Source of the DNA: Nocardioides anomalus
GTDB lineage: Bacteria > Actinomycetota > Actinomycetes > Propionibacteriales > Nocardioidaceae
NCBI RefSeq assembly: GCF_011046535.1
Contig: NZ_CP049257.1
Coordinates: 930,001 to 994,000 of the forward strand
Reading direction: 5' to 3'
Length of the DNA: 64,000 bases
Program-made: the position numbers and the translations under genes
The notes under the pieces: generated by a model
Databases searched by the model: none
What the model was told of the DNA's origin: nothing
The model's input: only the letters and a program-made list of their open reading frames with translations
Part shown: positions 57,023 to 64,000 of the stretch, piece after piece
Layout: every line of letters starts with the position of its first letter
Position numbering within the stretch: the stretch's first letter is position 1

Positions 57023-60000
57023 CTACAGCACGATCGTGATGGTCGCGACGTCGCTGCAGGACTCGTCGTCGCAGGCGCGGTACTTGATCTTGAGCGTGCC
57101 CTCGCGCGGCATCGTCCTCGGGATGGTGACGAACAGCGCGCCCCGCTCCCCGAGCTCGACGTCGACGCCCTGGGGGGCCCGGATCAGCTTGGGCTCCAGG
57201 TCGTCCCTGTCGGCGTCCTTGTCGTTGCCGAGCGGACCCGGCGCGAGCACCGACACCGTGCGGTCACCTTGCGGCATCCGCACCCGGTCGTTGACCGCCA
57301 CCGGCGCGTCGTTCACGCACCGCACGCGCACCGTCGCCGTGGCGGTCGAGGACCGGCCCGAGGCGTCGGTGACGGTGTAGTCGAAGGAGTCGACGCCACA
57401 CCAGTTCGCCTTGGGCTCGTAGCGCACCGCGCCGCCCTGGACCGTCGCGGTGCCCCGGACCGGGTCGTCGGCCACTGCGACCGTCAACGCGCCGCCACCC
57501 GGGTTGGTGTCGTTGCCCGTCACGTTCACCACCGCCGCGTGGTCCTCGAGCACCGACGTCCGGTCGTCCACCGCGACCGGCGGTCCCGGCGCGGCGGCCG
57601 GCTTGCTGGTGACGAAGTACTCCCAGTCGCTGGTCGTGGCGTTGCCGAAGAAGTCGGTGGCCACCACCTTCCAGCGGTAGAGCTGGCCGGGGAGCAGCGG
57701 GGCCCCACCGACCGCGACGTCGTGGGTCGGGGTGTTGTGCGCCTTCGAGTCCTTGGGCGTGTCGAAGCCGATCGAGCCGGAGCGCACGTCCTGCGCGCCG
57801 ACGGCCTCGAGCCGCCAGTCGTAGGTCTCGACCGTGCCGGTCTCCTGGCTCCACCGCAGCCGGGTCGCCTGGGGGTCGGTCGTCGCGCTCGCGACCGGTC
57901 CGGCGGCGACGACCGGCGCGAGCGGGGCCAGGCCGCCGGAGCCCTGGTAGCCGTCGACGGCGTAGTCGAGGACCCACGCGGTGATCGGCGCGCCGGTGCT
58001 GTCGCCGACCGTCTTCTGGCACAGGAACGAGCGCCAGGAGTAGGTCTCGGTGTCGAAGGCCGGGTTGTCCGAGGGGATGTGGCCGACGTACGACGCGAAC
58101 TCGGCGCCGTCGGAGATCGTGGAGCTCCAGCCCTGACCCCAGGTGTAGCCGCCGCTCACACCGGCGGCGATGTAGCCCGCGCGCCCGCTGATGCTGACGT
58201 CCAGCGACGTGCTCTGCACGCGGCTGTTGGTCGTGGCGTTCTCGATGGCGAACGTCGCGCCCTCGGCGTTGCCCGTGCCGGTCTGCACGTCGTGCTGGGC
58301 GCTGACCAGGATGTCAGGCTTGGGCGGCACAGGGGTAGGTGCGAGGTAGGGGTTCCCGGGCACCAGCGGGTCCAGCGACTTGAGCTGGCGGTCGCCGTTG
58401 TCGGCGAGCGAGCCGTCGCAGTAGTCGCTGACGGCGGAGCCGTCGGTGCCGTAGGGCCGGTAGCTGCCCGGGTTGCCGACCTCGTGGTCGAAGACCTGGT
58501 CCAGCACCGGCTTGAGCTGGCCGGTCGGTCCGAACAGGTCCGGGTAGCTCCGGGCCAGGCTGGAGACGCTGGCCGCCGAGGTGACGACACCATCGGTCGG
58601 GAAGTCGATCGAGGTCTGGGAGCCTGCCCCCACGCCGGTGCTGGAGTGGACCACCTCGCCTCGCCACTGCACGGTGGGCACCGTCCGGTAGACCACCACG
58701 TCCTGGTCCTCCAGGCCGCGGAACGCCTGGGCGGTGGTGACGGTCCGCTCGAGCGTCTTGTCGTCGCTGACCTCGCTCTCGAGGTTGGCCTCGATGGACA
58801 GGCCGTTCGCGCCGAGCGGGTCCTCCCACTCCATGCCGACGTGCACACCGATCCGGCTCGAGGTGGACGTCGTGCTCCCGTTGGAGGAGCCGGTCGTCGA
58901 GGCGAACTCCGGGGCGTCGCCCTGCTGGCCGGCCCCGGAGACCTCCGGCGGCGCGGCCAGGAAGGCGATCGGGATCGGCTTGGAGCGGGTGAGCACCGGC
59001 TGGGTGGCGGTGATGCGGACCTGGACCTCGTTGACCTCCAGGGGGAGCGGCGCCACCAGCAGCGGCGCGTCGGTGCCCACCGTCTGGTAGCCGGCGAGCC
59101 GGGTCCACTGGAACTGACCGGCCGCACCCGTGGTCGCGGGCTTCTTCTGGTCCAGCCACTCGTCGCTGGTCACGTACTGGCGGCTGAAGGTCGGGTCCGG
59201 GGCGCTGCTGTCGACGTCGGCGGCGAGCGTGGTCTGGAGCGTGGCGTTGCCGGCGCCGTCCCCGGGGGCCGTGGCGCCGATGCTGCAGCTCTGGCCGGCG
59301 GCCGCCATCAGGGTCGCGCACGGGAGCACGACGCGGGGGTTCAGCTGGCCGAGGCGGTCCTGGTTGTCGACGGCGTTGTCGTGCTGCCCGAGCCAGGTCG
59401 GGGTCGGGTAGCCCGAGGCGTAGTGGAGCCGCCCCATGTTCTGCACGAGTCGGTCGGCGTCGCCGATGACCCGCACGGACGCGCACCCCAGCATGGAGTC
59501 GGCGTGGTAGCTCTCCACGTCGATGGCCAGCGGGGTGTCGTCGCCGCACTTGCTGCCGTCGCCGTCGGCGAGGGAGTCGATGATGTTCTTCGACCCCTTC
59601 AGCGAGGCCACCAGGTGGTTGTGGGCCTGGCCACCGCCGGCCGCGGCGTCCCGGCCCGTCATGGCCAGGAAGTACTGGGGGTTGCCGTTGTTGAAGAGGC
59701 TGCTCTCGGTGCCGCCGGCGAAGGCGTAGCGCACCTGACCGGTGGGCAGCCAGGAGCGGGTGCCGGACGACGGCATCTGCTGGGCGATGCTGTACGTGGT
59801 CGGCGAGACGGTCACCGAGGTGGCGGTGTGGCTGGCGACGGTGAGCATCCGGGCCCTGAGCGTGTCCGGGCTCCCGCCCTCGTCGGTCAGCACGGCGAAG
59901 GCGCGCTTGCGCTCGTCGAGAGCGGTGTTCTTGGCCGAGCCCTGGTCGAGCCAGGTGCCCCGGTGGTAGAGGTCCAGCAGCTTGCCGGTGGGTCCACCCG

Positions 60001-60628
60001 TGACGGTGACCTCCTTCATCTCGCCGTTGTCGGCCACGCTCACCGCGCCCAAGTGGTCGGCGTACCGGAGGAAGACGTAGGACGGCTGCCCGACCGCGGG
60101 CTCGGTGACCGTGATCGAGAGCACCCCCGGGGCCACGTCGAGTCCGCTGAAGTTCCCGAAGCCGCGGGACTGCGGACCGTAGATCCGGACGTTGTCCTTC
60201 GCGCCCCCGGTGCCCTTGGTGAGGTACGCCGCGGAGAGGTCATCGGGGTCGTCGTCGTCGAAGTGGGTCAGGTAGCCGAGGGCGACCGAGTCGGCGCCGG
60301 CCACGGAGCCGCTGGGATCGGGGTAGGGCTGCTCGTCGACCCAGCTCTGCCGCAGCGCGTCGCTGATGTCGGAGGCCTTCTTGGCCGTGAGGCCGTACTC
60401 CTGGGCGACGGCGGAGTTGAGCGTCCCGCTCAGCCAGGTCGCGTCCCCACCGCGGGTCACCAGCGCGCTCGGGAAGCCCGGCTGGTCGGAGAGGGTGAAG
60501 GTGTCGTCCTTGAAGGGGAACGGGTACGGGTCGACAGCCGCCGCGGGTGTGGAAGGCGCGGCGAGCGCGAGCCCGGCCCCCACGAGGGCCAGAGCGGACA
60601 GCAGACGAACAGGTGCCGTGGCGCGCAC
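57023..60628 (-). CDS. Large secreted protein with Ig-like/cadherin-like C-terminal repeats
   Basis: About 1200 residues, exported. A signal peptide (APVRLLSALALVGAGLALAA, ending near APSTPAAAVDP) is followed by an unrecognised 850-residue beta-rich region, a fibronectin-like segment (TRLRWSQETGTVETYDWRLE, about residues 960-1050) and two Big_9/cadherin-like repeats (AVDDRTSVLEDHAAVVNV and VNDAPVAVNDRVRM). No sortase LPxTG or anchor helix. GTG 60628 is chosen because GGGGGAGG lies 6 nt upstream; an ATG at 60643 is possible. Function unknown; a surface adhesin or enzyme is possible. Confidence 0.75.
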   Translation of the reverse strand: MRATAPVRLLSALALVGAGLALAAPSTPAAAVDPYPFPFKDDTFTLSDQPGFPSALVTRGGDATWLSGTLNSAVAQEYGLTAKKASDISDALRQSWVDEQPYPDPSGSVAGADSVALGYLTHFDDDDPDDLSAAYLTKGTGGAKDNVRIYGPQSRGFGNFSGLDVAPGVLSITVTEPAVGQPSYVFLRYADHLGAVSVADNGEMKEVTVTGGPTGKLLDLYHRGTWLDQGSAKNTALDERKRAFAVLTDEGGSPDTLRARMLTVASHTATSVTVSPTTYSIAQQMPSSGTRSWLPTGQVRYAFAGGTESSLFNNGNPQYFLAMTGRDAAAGGGQAHNHLVASLKGSKNIIDSLADGDGSKCGDDTPLAIDVESYHADSMLGCASVRVIGDADRLVQNMGRLHYASGYPTPTWLGQHDNAVDNQDRLGQLNPRVVLPCATLMAAAGQSCSIGATAPGDGAGNATLQTTLAADVDSSAPDPTFSRQYVTSDEWLDQKKPATTGAAGQFQWTRLAGYQTVGTDAPLLVAPLPLEVNEVQVRITATQPVLTRSKPIPIAFLAAPPEVSGAGQQGDAPEFASTTGSSNGSTTSTSSRIGVHVGMEWEDPLGANGLSIEANLESEVSDDKTLERTVTTAQAFRGLEDQDVVVYRTVPTVQWRGEVVHSSTGVGAGSQTSIDFPTDGVVTSAASVSSLARSYPDLFGPTGQLKPVLDQVFDHEVGNPGSYRPYGTDGSAVSDYCDGSLADNGDRQLKSLDPLVPGNPYLAPTPVPPKPDILVSAQHDVQTGTGNAEGATFAIENATTNSRVQSTSLDVSISGRAGYIAAGVSGGYTWGQGWSSTISDGAEFASYVGHIPSDNPAFDTETYSWRSFLCQKTVGDSTGAPITAWVLDYAVDGYQGSGGLAPLAPVVAAGPVASATTDPQATRLRWSQETGTVETYDWRLEAVGAQDVRSGSIGFDTPKDSKAHNTPTHDVAVGGAPLLPGQLYRWKVVATDFFGNATTSDWEYFVTSKPAAAPGPPVAVDDRTSVLEDHAAVVNVTGNDTNPGGGALTVAVADDPVRGTATVQGGAVRYEPKANWCGVDSFDYTVTDASGRSSTATATVRVRCVNDAPVAVNDRVRMPQGDRTVSVLAPGPLGNDKDADRDDLEPKLIRAPQGVDVELGERGALFVTIPRTMPREGTLKIKYRACDDESCSDVATITIVL

Positions 60629-60744
60629 GGACGCCTCCCCCATGTAGACGTGTCCGAGAGCGGACGCGCCCGTGACCACCGGATCCTCACACGACGATGC
60701 CCCTCAGGGCATGGCCCATCCGGGCCCCCGCCGGGGTAGTCCGA

Positions 60745-61959
60745 CTAGGAGCCGTCCTGCAGGGGGCGCCGGTGCAACCGCGTGGTGAGCAGGCGGCGCT
60801 CGGCGTCGTTCGAGGTCAGCTCGAGCGCCCGGCGGTTGGCCGCACGGGCCTCGTCGTGACGACCGAGCGCGGTGAGGAGCTCGGCGCGGGCGGCGTGCCA
60901 GAGGTGGTACGCCGCGAGCCGGTCGCCGAGCGCCTCCAGCTGGATCAGCGCCGCCTCCGGCTCGCCGAGCTGGGCCCGGGCCACGGCCTGGTTGAGCACG
61001 ACCACGGGGGAGGGGTCGAGCCGCGCCAGCACGTCGTAGAGCAGCACGATCTGGAGCCAGTCGGTCTCGGTCCACGAGGGCGCGGTGGCGTGCACGGCGG
61101 CGATGGCGGCCTGGAGCTGGTAGGGGCCCGGGCGGCGCAGCGCGGCGGCTTGCTCGATGAGCCGCTCGCCGGCGGCGATGGCCGGGTGGTCCCACCGGCT
61201 GCGGTCCTGGTGGCGCAGCAGCACCAGGGCGCCGTCGGGGTCGAAGCGCGCGGCCGCCCGGGCGTGCTGGATGGTGAGCAGCGCCGCGAGTCCCCACGCC
61301 TCGGCCTGGTGCGGCACCGCGGTGGCGACGACGCCGGCGAGCCAGACCGCGTCGGCGGCCAGGTCGCGGTCCTGGGTGGCGCCGGTGGAGGAGACGAACC
61401 CCTCGTTGAACATCACGTAGACCACGGCCAGCACGTCGCGCAGCCGCTCCTCGAGCTGCTCGGGCGGCGGCACGGTCAGCGCGATGCCGGCGTCGGTGAT
61501 CTTGCGCTTGGCCCGCACGATGCGCTGGGCCAGCGTGCTCTCGTGGACCAGGAAGGCGCGCGCGATCTGCGGCGTGGTGAGACCGACGACCGCGCGCAGG
61601 GTGAGCGCGAGGCGGGCCTCCGGGGCGAGCGCGGGGTGGCAGCAGGCGAACAGCAGCGCGAGCCGCTCGTCGGTCCCGCTGCGCTCGGCCGAGGGTGCGG
61701 GCGCCCGCTCGGCCAGCGCGCGTTGCCGCGTGCTCCGGCGTACGCCGTCCACCGCGTTGCGCTGGGCGGCCACCTGGAGCCACGCGGCCGGGTTGGCGGG
61801 CGGTCCGTCGCGCCGCCACTGGCCGAGCGCCTCGACCACGGCGGCCTGCACGGCCTCCTCGGCCAGGTCGAAGTCGGCGTAGCGGCGGGCCAGCCGGGCC
61901 ACCAGCGGACCGGCCTCCTCGCGCAGGACCTGCGCGAGGAGGTCGTCCGTCGGGCTCAC
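60745..61959 (-). CDS. ECF42-type RNA polymerase sigma factor
   Basis: 404-residue sigma factor. Region 2 is in ARRYADFDLAEEAVQAAVVEA, region 4 in GLTTPQIARAFLVHESTLAQ, followed by the long TPR-like C-terminal extension (DUF6596 type) that marks ECF42. Instead of an anti-sigma factor, ECF42 genes sit next to DGPF-domain proteins, exactly as here (4-nt gap from 61964). GTG start. The extension is needed for activity in studied members. Confidence 0.92.
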   Translation of the reverse strand: MSPTDDLLAQVLREEAGPLVARLARRYADFDLAEEAVQAAVVEALGQWRRDGPPANPAAWLQVAAQRNAVDGVRRSTRQRALAERAPAPSAERSGTDERLALLFACCHPALAPEARLALTLRAVVGLTTPQIARAFLVHESTLAQRIVRAKRKITDAGIALTVPPPEQLEERLRDVLAVVYVMFNEGFVSSTGATQDRDLAADAVWLAGVVATAVPHQAEAWGLAALLTIQHARAAARFDPDGALVLLRHQDRSRWDHPAIAAGERLIEQAAALRRPGPYQLQAAIAAVHATAPSWTETDWLQIVLLYDVLARLDPSPVVVLNQAVARAQLGEPEAALIQLEALGDRLAAYHLWHAARAELLTALGRHDEARAANRRALELTSNDAERRLLTTRLHRRPLQDGS

Positions 61960-61963
61960 CGGC

Positions 61964-62332
61964 TCACTGCTCCATGTGCGAGTAGTCCTCGACCATGGGG
62001 CGGATCTCGACCGCCACGCCGGGCAGGTCGAGCAGCGGCCAGGTCCTGGTCACCGCGATCGCGGTGTCGAGGTCGGGGACGTCGATCACGCTGAAGCCGC
62101 CCACGACCTCCTTGGCCTCGTTGAACGGGCCGTCCACGACGACGGCCCCGTCGTCGCCGTGCTTGACGGTGGTCGCCGTCTCCACGCCCAGCAGCTCGGC
62201 GCCGGAGTCGGCCATCACGCCGGCGTTCTCGCCGAACCACTCGTAGACCCGCTTGTAGAGCGCCTGCGCGGCCTCCGGGTCCGCCCCGGCGGCGAGGTCG
62301 GGGCGGGAGGTGTACATCAGGACGTACTTCAT
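61964..62332 (-). CDS. YciI/DGPF family protein
   Basis: 122-residue YCII-related protein with the hallmark VVDGPFNEAKEVVGGF around residue 66. DGPF proteins are the usual partners and targets of ECF42 sigma factors; activity unknown. ATG with AGAGAGG upstream. It is first in the operon with the sigma gene and behind a TGTCGA-type promoter. Confidence 0.92.
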   Translation of the reverse strand: MKYVLMYTSRPDLAAGADPEAAQALYKRVYEWFGENAGVMADSGAELLGVETATTVKHGDDGAVVVDGPFNEAKEVVGGFSVIDVPDLDTAIAVTRTWPLLDLPGVAVEIRPMVEDYSHMEQ

Positions 62333-62379
62333 GGCTGTGCCTCTCTGTCGCGGCCCCGGGCTGGGGCACGTCTCACCCC

Positions 62380-62408
62380 TCGTCGCCGCTCACCGCTCGA
62401 TTTCGACA
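62380..62408 (-). promoter_or_regulatory. Candidate ECF42 promoter (autoregulation)
   Basis: On the minus strand TGTCGA (62408-62403) and CGACGA (62385-62380) are separated by 17 bp, upstream of the DGPF-sigma operon. TGTCGA at -35 and CGA-type -10 are the motif described for an ECF42 of Streptomyces venezuelae, so the sigma factor probably drives its own operon. Confidence 0.55.
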
Positions 62409-62519
62409 GCCTGCCAGGAAATTTGTGGCCCCAGGCGGCGCCGACACTGCCCCCGGGTTGCGCAGAAGGGGGGTGGGGGGTGAAAGAGTGGCCCCGACCG
62501 TAGATCGAGAGGATCTGGA

Positions 62520-62795
62520 ATGAACAAGGGACAGCTCAAGGACGCCATCGCCGAGGCCGCCGGTCTCAGTGGCGCCGATGCCGAGCGTGCACTGGACGCC
62601 GTCATCGACACCATCACCAAGACCGTCGCCTCCGGCGACAAGGTGACCATCCCCGGCTTCGGCACCTTCGAGCGCCGGGAGCGCTCCGCGCGCACCGGGC
62701 GCAACCCCCAGACGGGCGCGGAGATCCAGATCGCCGCGAGCAAGGTGCCGGGCTTCAAGGCCGGCGCCGCCTTCAAGTCGGCCGTCGACAACTGA
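62520..62795 (+). CDS. hup: HU family DNA-binding protein
   Basis: 91-residue histone-like protein. [36 protein letters not shown] and [11 protein letters not shown] are the standard dimerisation and DNA-bending arm regions. It lacks the long Lys/Ala tail of mycobacterial HupB, so it is the short form. ATG with GAGAGGA upstream. A strong hairpin follows. Confidence 0.95.
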   Translation: MNKGQLKDAIAEAAGLSGADAERALDAVIDTITKTVASGDKVTIPGFGTFERRERSARTGRNPQTGAEIQIAASKVPGFKAGAAFKSAVDN

Positions 62796-62806
62796 TCCGA
62801 CGCTGA

Positions 62807-62842
62807 GCCGGCGGCGCACCCCTCCCGGGGTGCGCCGCCGGC
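62807..62842 (+). terminator. Terminator after HU
   Basis: A 16-bp perfect stem (GCCGGCGGCGCACCCC, 62807-62822, with its complement 62827-62842) and a TCCC loop, 11 nt after the HU stop. No T tract; also placed to act on the convergent heme oxygenase gene. Confidence 0.7.
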
Positions 62843-62879
62843 CCACGTCGGCGCCGGGTCCGGCGCGCCGTCGAGTCGA

Positions 62880-63545
62880 CTAGCGCGCGTATTCCGGCAG
62901 CCGCTCGGCCAGCTCGGCGAACAGCCCGCGGTTGAGCCGGAACGCCGCCTGCACCTCGGCCACGATGCGGGCCTTGTCGTCCTGGGTCGCGCCGAGCGCG
63001 TCCAGACGGGCGCGGTAGGCGTCCTTGTAGGGCTTGGGCTTCGGCACGGCCGGGAAGGCGTAGAACGCCGTGCCCGCACCGCCGAGGTCGAAGTCGCGCT
63101 CCAGGATCCGACCGATGGCCTGGCCGCCGGACAGGTCGCCCAGGTAGCGCGTGTAGTGGTGGGCCACGTAGAGCCCGCCCCACTCCTCGGCGGCGGCGCG
63201 GATGCGCTCGGCGTACGCCGACGCGGCGGGGGAGTCGACGTCGTGCGACGCCCCGGGCGCCCAGTGCTCGAGGTCGGCGTCGAGGGCGTCGAGCCGCTCG
63301 AGGTCCTCGTCGTGCACGGCGGCCACCAGCGGATCGCCGCGGTGGGCGCGCCCGGCCGCCTCCAGCGCGGCGTAGACGACCCGCAGCCGCTGGAGGTACG
63401 CCGTGTAGCCGGCCTCGTCCACCCGCCCGCCGAGGAGCTCGGCCATGAAGGTCGAGTCCTCGGCTGCGCGGTGCTCGGCCTGCGAGCCCTCGCGCATGGC
63501 GGTGGAGAGGGAGACGTCGACGAAGCGCTCGTCGAGTGAGGTCAC
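62880..63545 (-). CDS. Biliverdin-producing heme oxygenase
   Basis: 221-residue HmuO/HO-1-type enzyme that opens heme to biliverdin, CO and iron. Proximal His25 is in SQAEHRAAEDS; the distal helix has YLGDLSGGQAIGRIL; YVAHHYTRYLGDL is typical. GTG start with GGAGG upstream. Used to obtain iron from heme; no heme uptake genes are in the window. Confidence 0.93.
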   Translation of the reverse strand: MTSLDERFVDVSLSTAMREGSQAEHRAAEDSTFMAELLGGRVDEAGYTAYLQRLRVVYAALEAAGRAHRGDPLVAAVHDEDLERLDALDADLEHWAPGASHDVDSPAASAYAERIRAAAEEWGGLYVAHHYTRYLGDLSGGQAIGRILERDFDLGGAGTAFYAFPAVPKPKPYKDAYRARLDALGATQDDKARIVAEVQAAFRLNRGLFAELAERLPEYAR

Positions 63546-63559
63546 GCGGCCTCCAGGTC

Positions 63560-63577
63560 GGCGGGAACAGTCCCGCC
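63560..63577 (-). terminator. Hairpin between heme oxygenase and quinone reductase genes
   Basis: GGCGGGA-ACAG-TCCCGCC, a 7-bp stem 29 nt after the quinone reductase stop and just upstream of the heme oxygenase start. Weak terminator or leader hairpin. Confidence 0.35.
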
Positions 63578-63606
63578 GAGCATGTCACGCCGCGGCGGCC
63601 TCGCCG

Positions 63607-64000
63607 CTACGCGGCCAGCCGCTGGGCCACGTCGAGCAGTCGCGTCACCAGGTGGTCGAGGGCGTCGCGGTCGGCGTCCTCGAGCGGGGCGTTGTTCTCG
63701 GGACCGGTCACGTGGCCCACGCCGTAGGGGTTGCCGTCCACGAACTTGGAGGGGTCGGTGTAGCCCGGCGGGACGATGAGCCCGCCCCAGTGCGCGAAGT
63801 TCGCGTACAGCCCGAGCAGCGTGGACTCCTGGCCGCCGTGCGCGGTCTGCGAGGCGGTGAACGCTGCGTAGACCTTGTCGGCGAGCCTGCCCTGCGACCA
63901 CAGCGGGCCGAGGGTGTCGATGAAGCCCTGGAGCTGGCTGGCCGCGCTGCCGAACCGGGTCGGGGTGCCGATGAGCACGGCGTCGGCCCAGTCCAGGTCG
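63607..64000 (-). CDS. NAD(P)H:quinone oxidoreductase, WrbA-like (partial)
   Basis: C-terminal 131 codons of a flavodoxin-fold quinone reductase; the gene runs past the right edge of the window. LIGTPTRFGSAASQLQGFIDTLG is the FMN-binding family block (shortened here), and SQTAHGGQESTLLGL and HWGGLIVPPGYTDPS match WrbA. Transfers two electrons from NAD(P)H to quinones. The upstream codons read DLDWADAV, confirming that the frame stays open to 64000. Confidence 0.9.
   Translation of the reverse strand, partial: DLDWADAVLIGTPTRFGSAASQLQGFIDTLGPLWSQGRLADKVYAAFTASQTAHGGQESTLLGLYANFAHWGGLIVPPGYTDPSKFVDGNPYGVGHVTGPENNAPLEDADRDALDHLVTRLLDVAQRLAA

Noticed and set aside
57269..60739. 1156-codon plus-strand frame opposite the secreted protein
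   Set aside because: Val/Gly/Arg/Asp-only composition; the minus-strand frame has a signal peptide and domains.

Overview
The window is 64 kb of very GC-rich DNA with dense, mostly co-directional genes, many GTG starts and 4-nt ATGA/GTGA overlaps. Gene content (folC-DUF4233-ndk-mreBCD-PBP2-rodA; TIGR03960/TIGR03936 radical-SAM pair-rne-rplU-rpmA-obg-proB; cysteine desulfurase-mnmA-metE-like-ligA; F420-type enzymes; ECF sigma factor with a DGPF partner) is that of an actinobacterium, most like Nocardioides and relatives. This assignment is inference from gene order and protein style. It reads as ordinary chromosome; I see no phage, IS transposase, CRISPR, rRNA or tRNA.

Layout. 1-3443: a secreted/anchored zinc protease and a short archaeal-type valS. 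3506-11709: an apparent eight-gene operon starting with a phosphopantetheinyl transferase and an acyl carrier protein, then an acyl-CoA dehydrogenase, an amino acid:[carrier protein] ligase (a SerRS-like enzyme without a tRNA-binding arm), a double alpha/beta hydrolase, a DUF1839 protein, a beta-mannosidase-like GH2 protein and a GNAT. This looks like a carrier-protein pathway that loads, modifies and transfers an amino acid to an unknown acceptor, and is the most interesting system here. 11687-16312: a zinc alcohol dehydrogenase divergent from folC across a KstR-type palindrome, then DUF4233, a flavin-fold protein and ndk. 16454-22245: the cell-elongation cluster mreB, mreC, mreD, PBP2, rodA. 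22276-27634: F420-related oxidoreductases, ChaA-type antiporter, MFS exporter, RidA.

27672-42153: radical SAM/TIGR03936 genes (split by a 5-kb insertion), RNase E/G, ribosomal proteins L21 and L27, Obg, ProB. 42153-49819: a phosphatase-fold membrane protein, a nucleotidyltransferase, cysteine desulfurase and MnmA for tRNA thiolation, then a likely murein-peptide recycling set (beta-lactamase-fold hydrolase, dipeptide epimerase, NlpC/P60), a MetE-like protein and a PfpI protein. 49902-52154: a TetR-regulated drug exporter. 52206-52763: a non-coding stretch with two striking long inverted repeats. 52764-57010: ligA (reading frame broken in a G run), a membrane protein, mmsA, DUF1272. 57023-64000: a 1200-residue secreted protein, an ECF42-type sigma factor with its DGPF partner, HU, heme oxygenase and the end of a WrbA-like quinone reductase.

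At least eleven genes have a TANNNT -10 hexamer ending 6-9 bp before the start codon and no ribosome binding site, so leaderless mRNAs seem common. All product names rest on motif recognition by eye; no database search was run.
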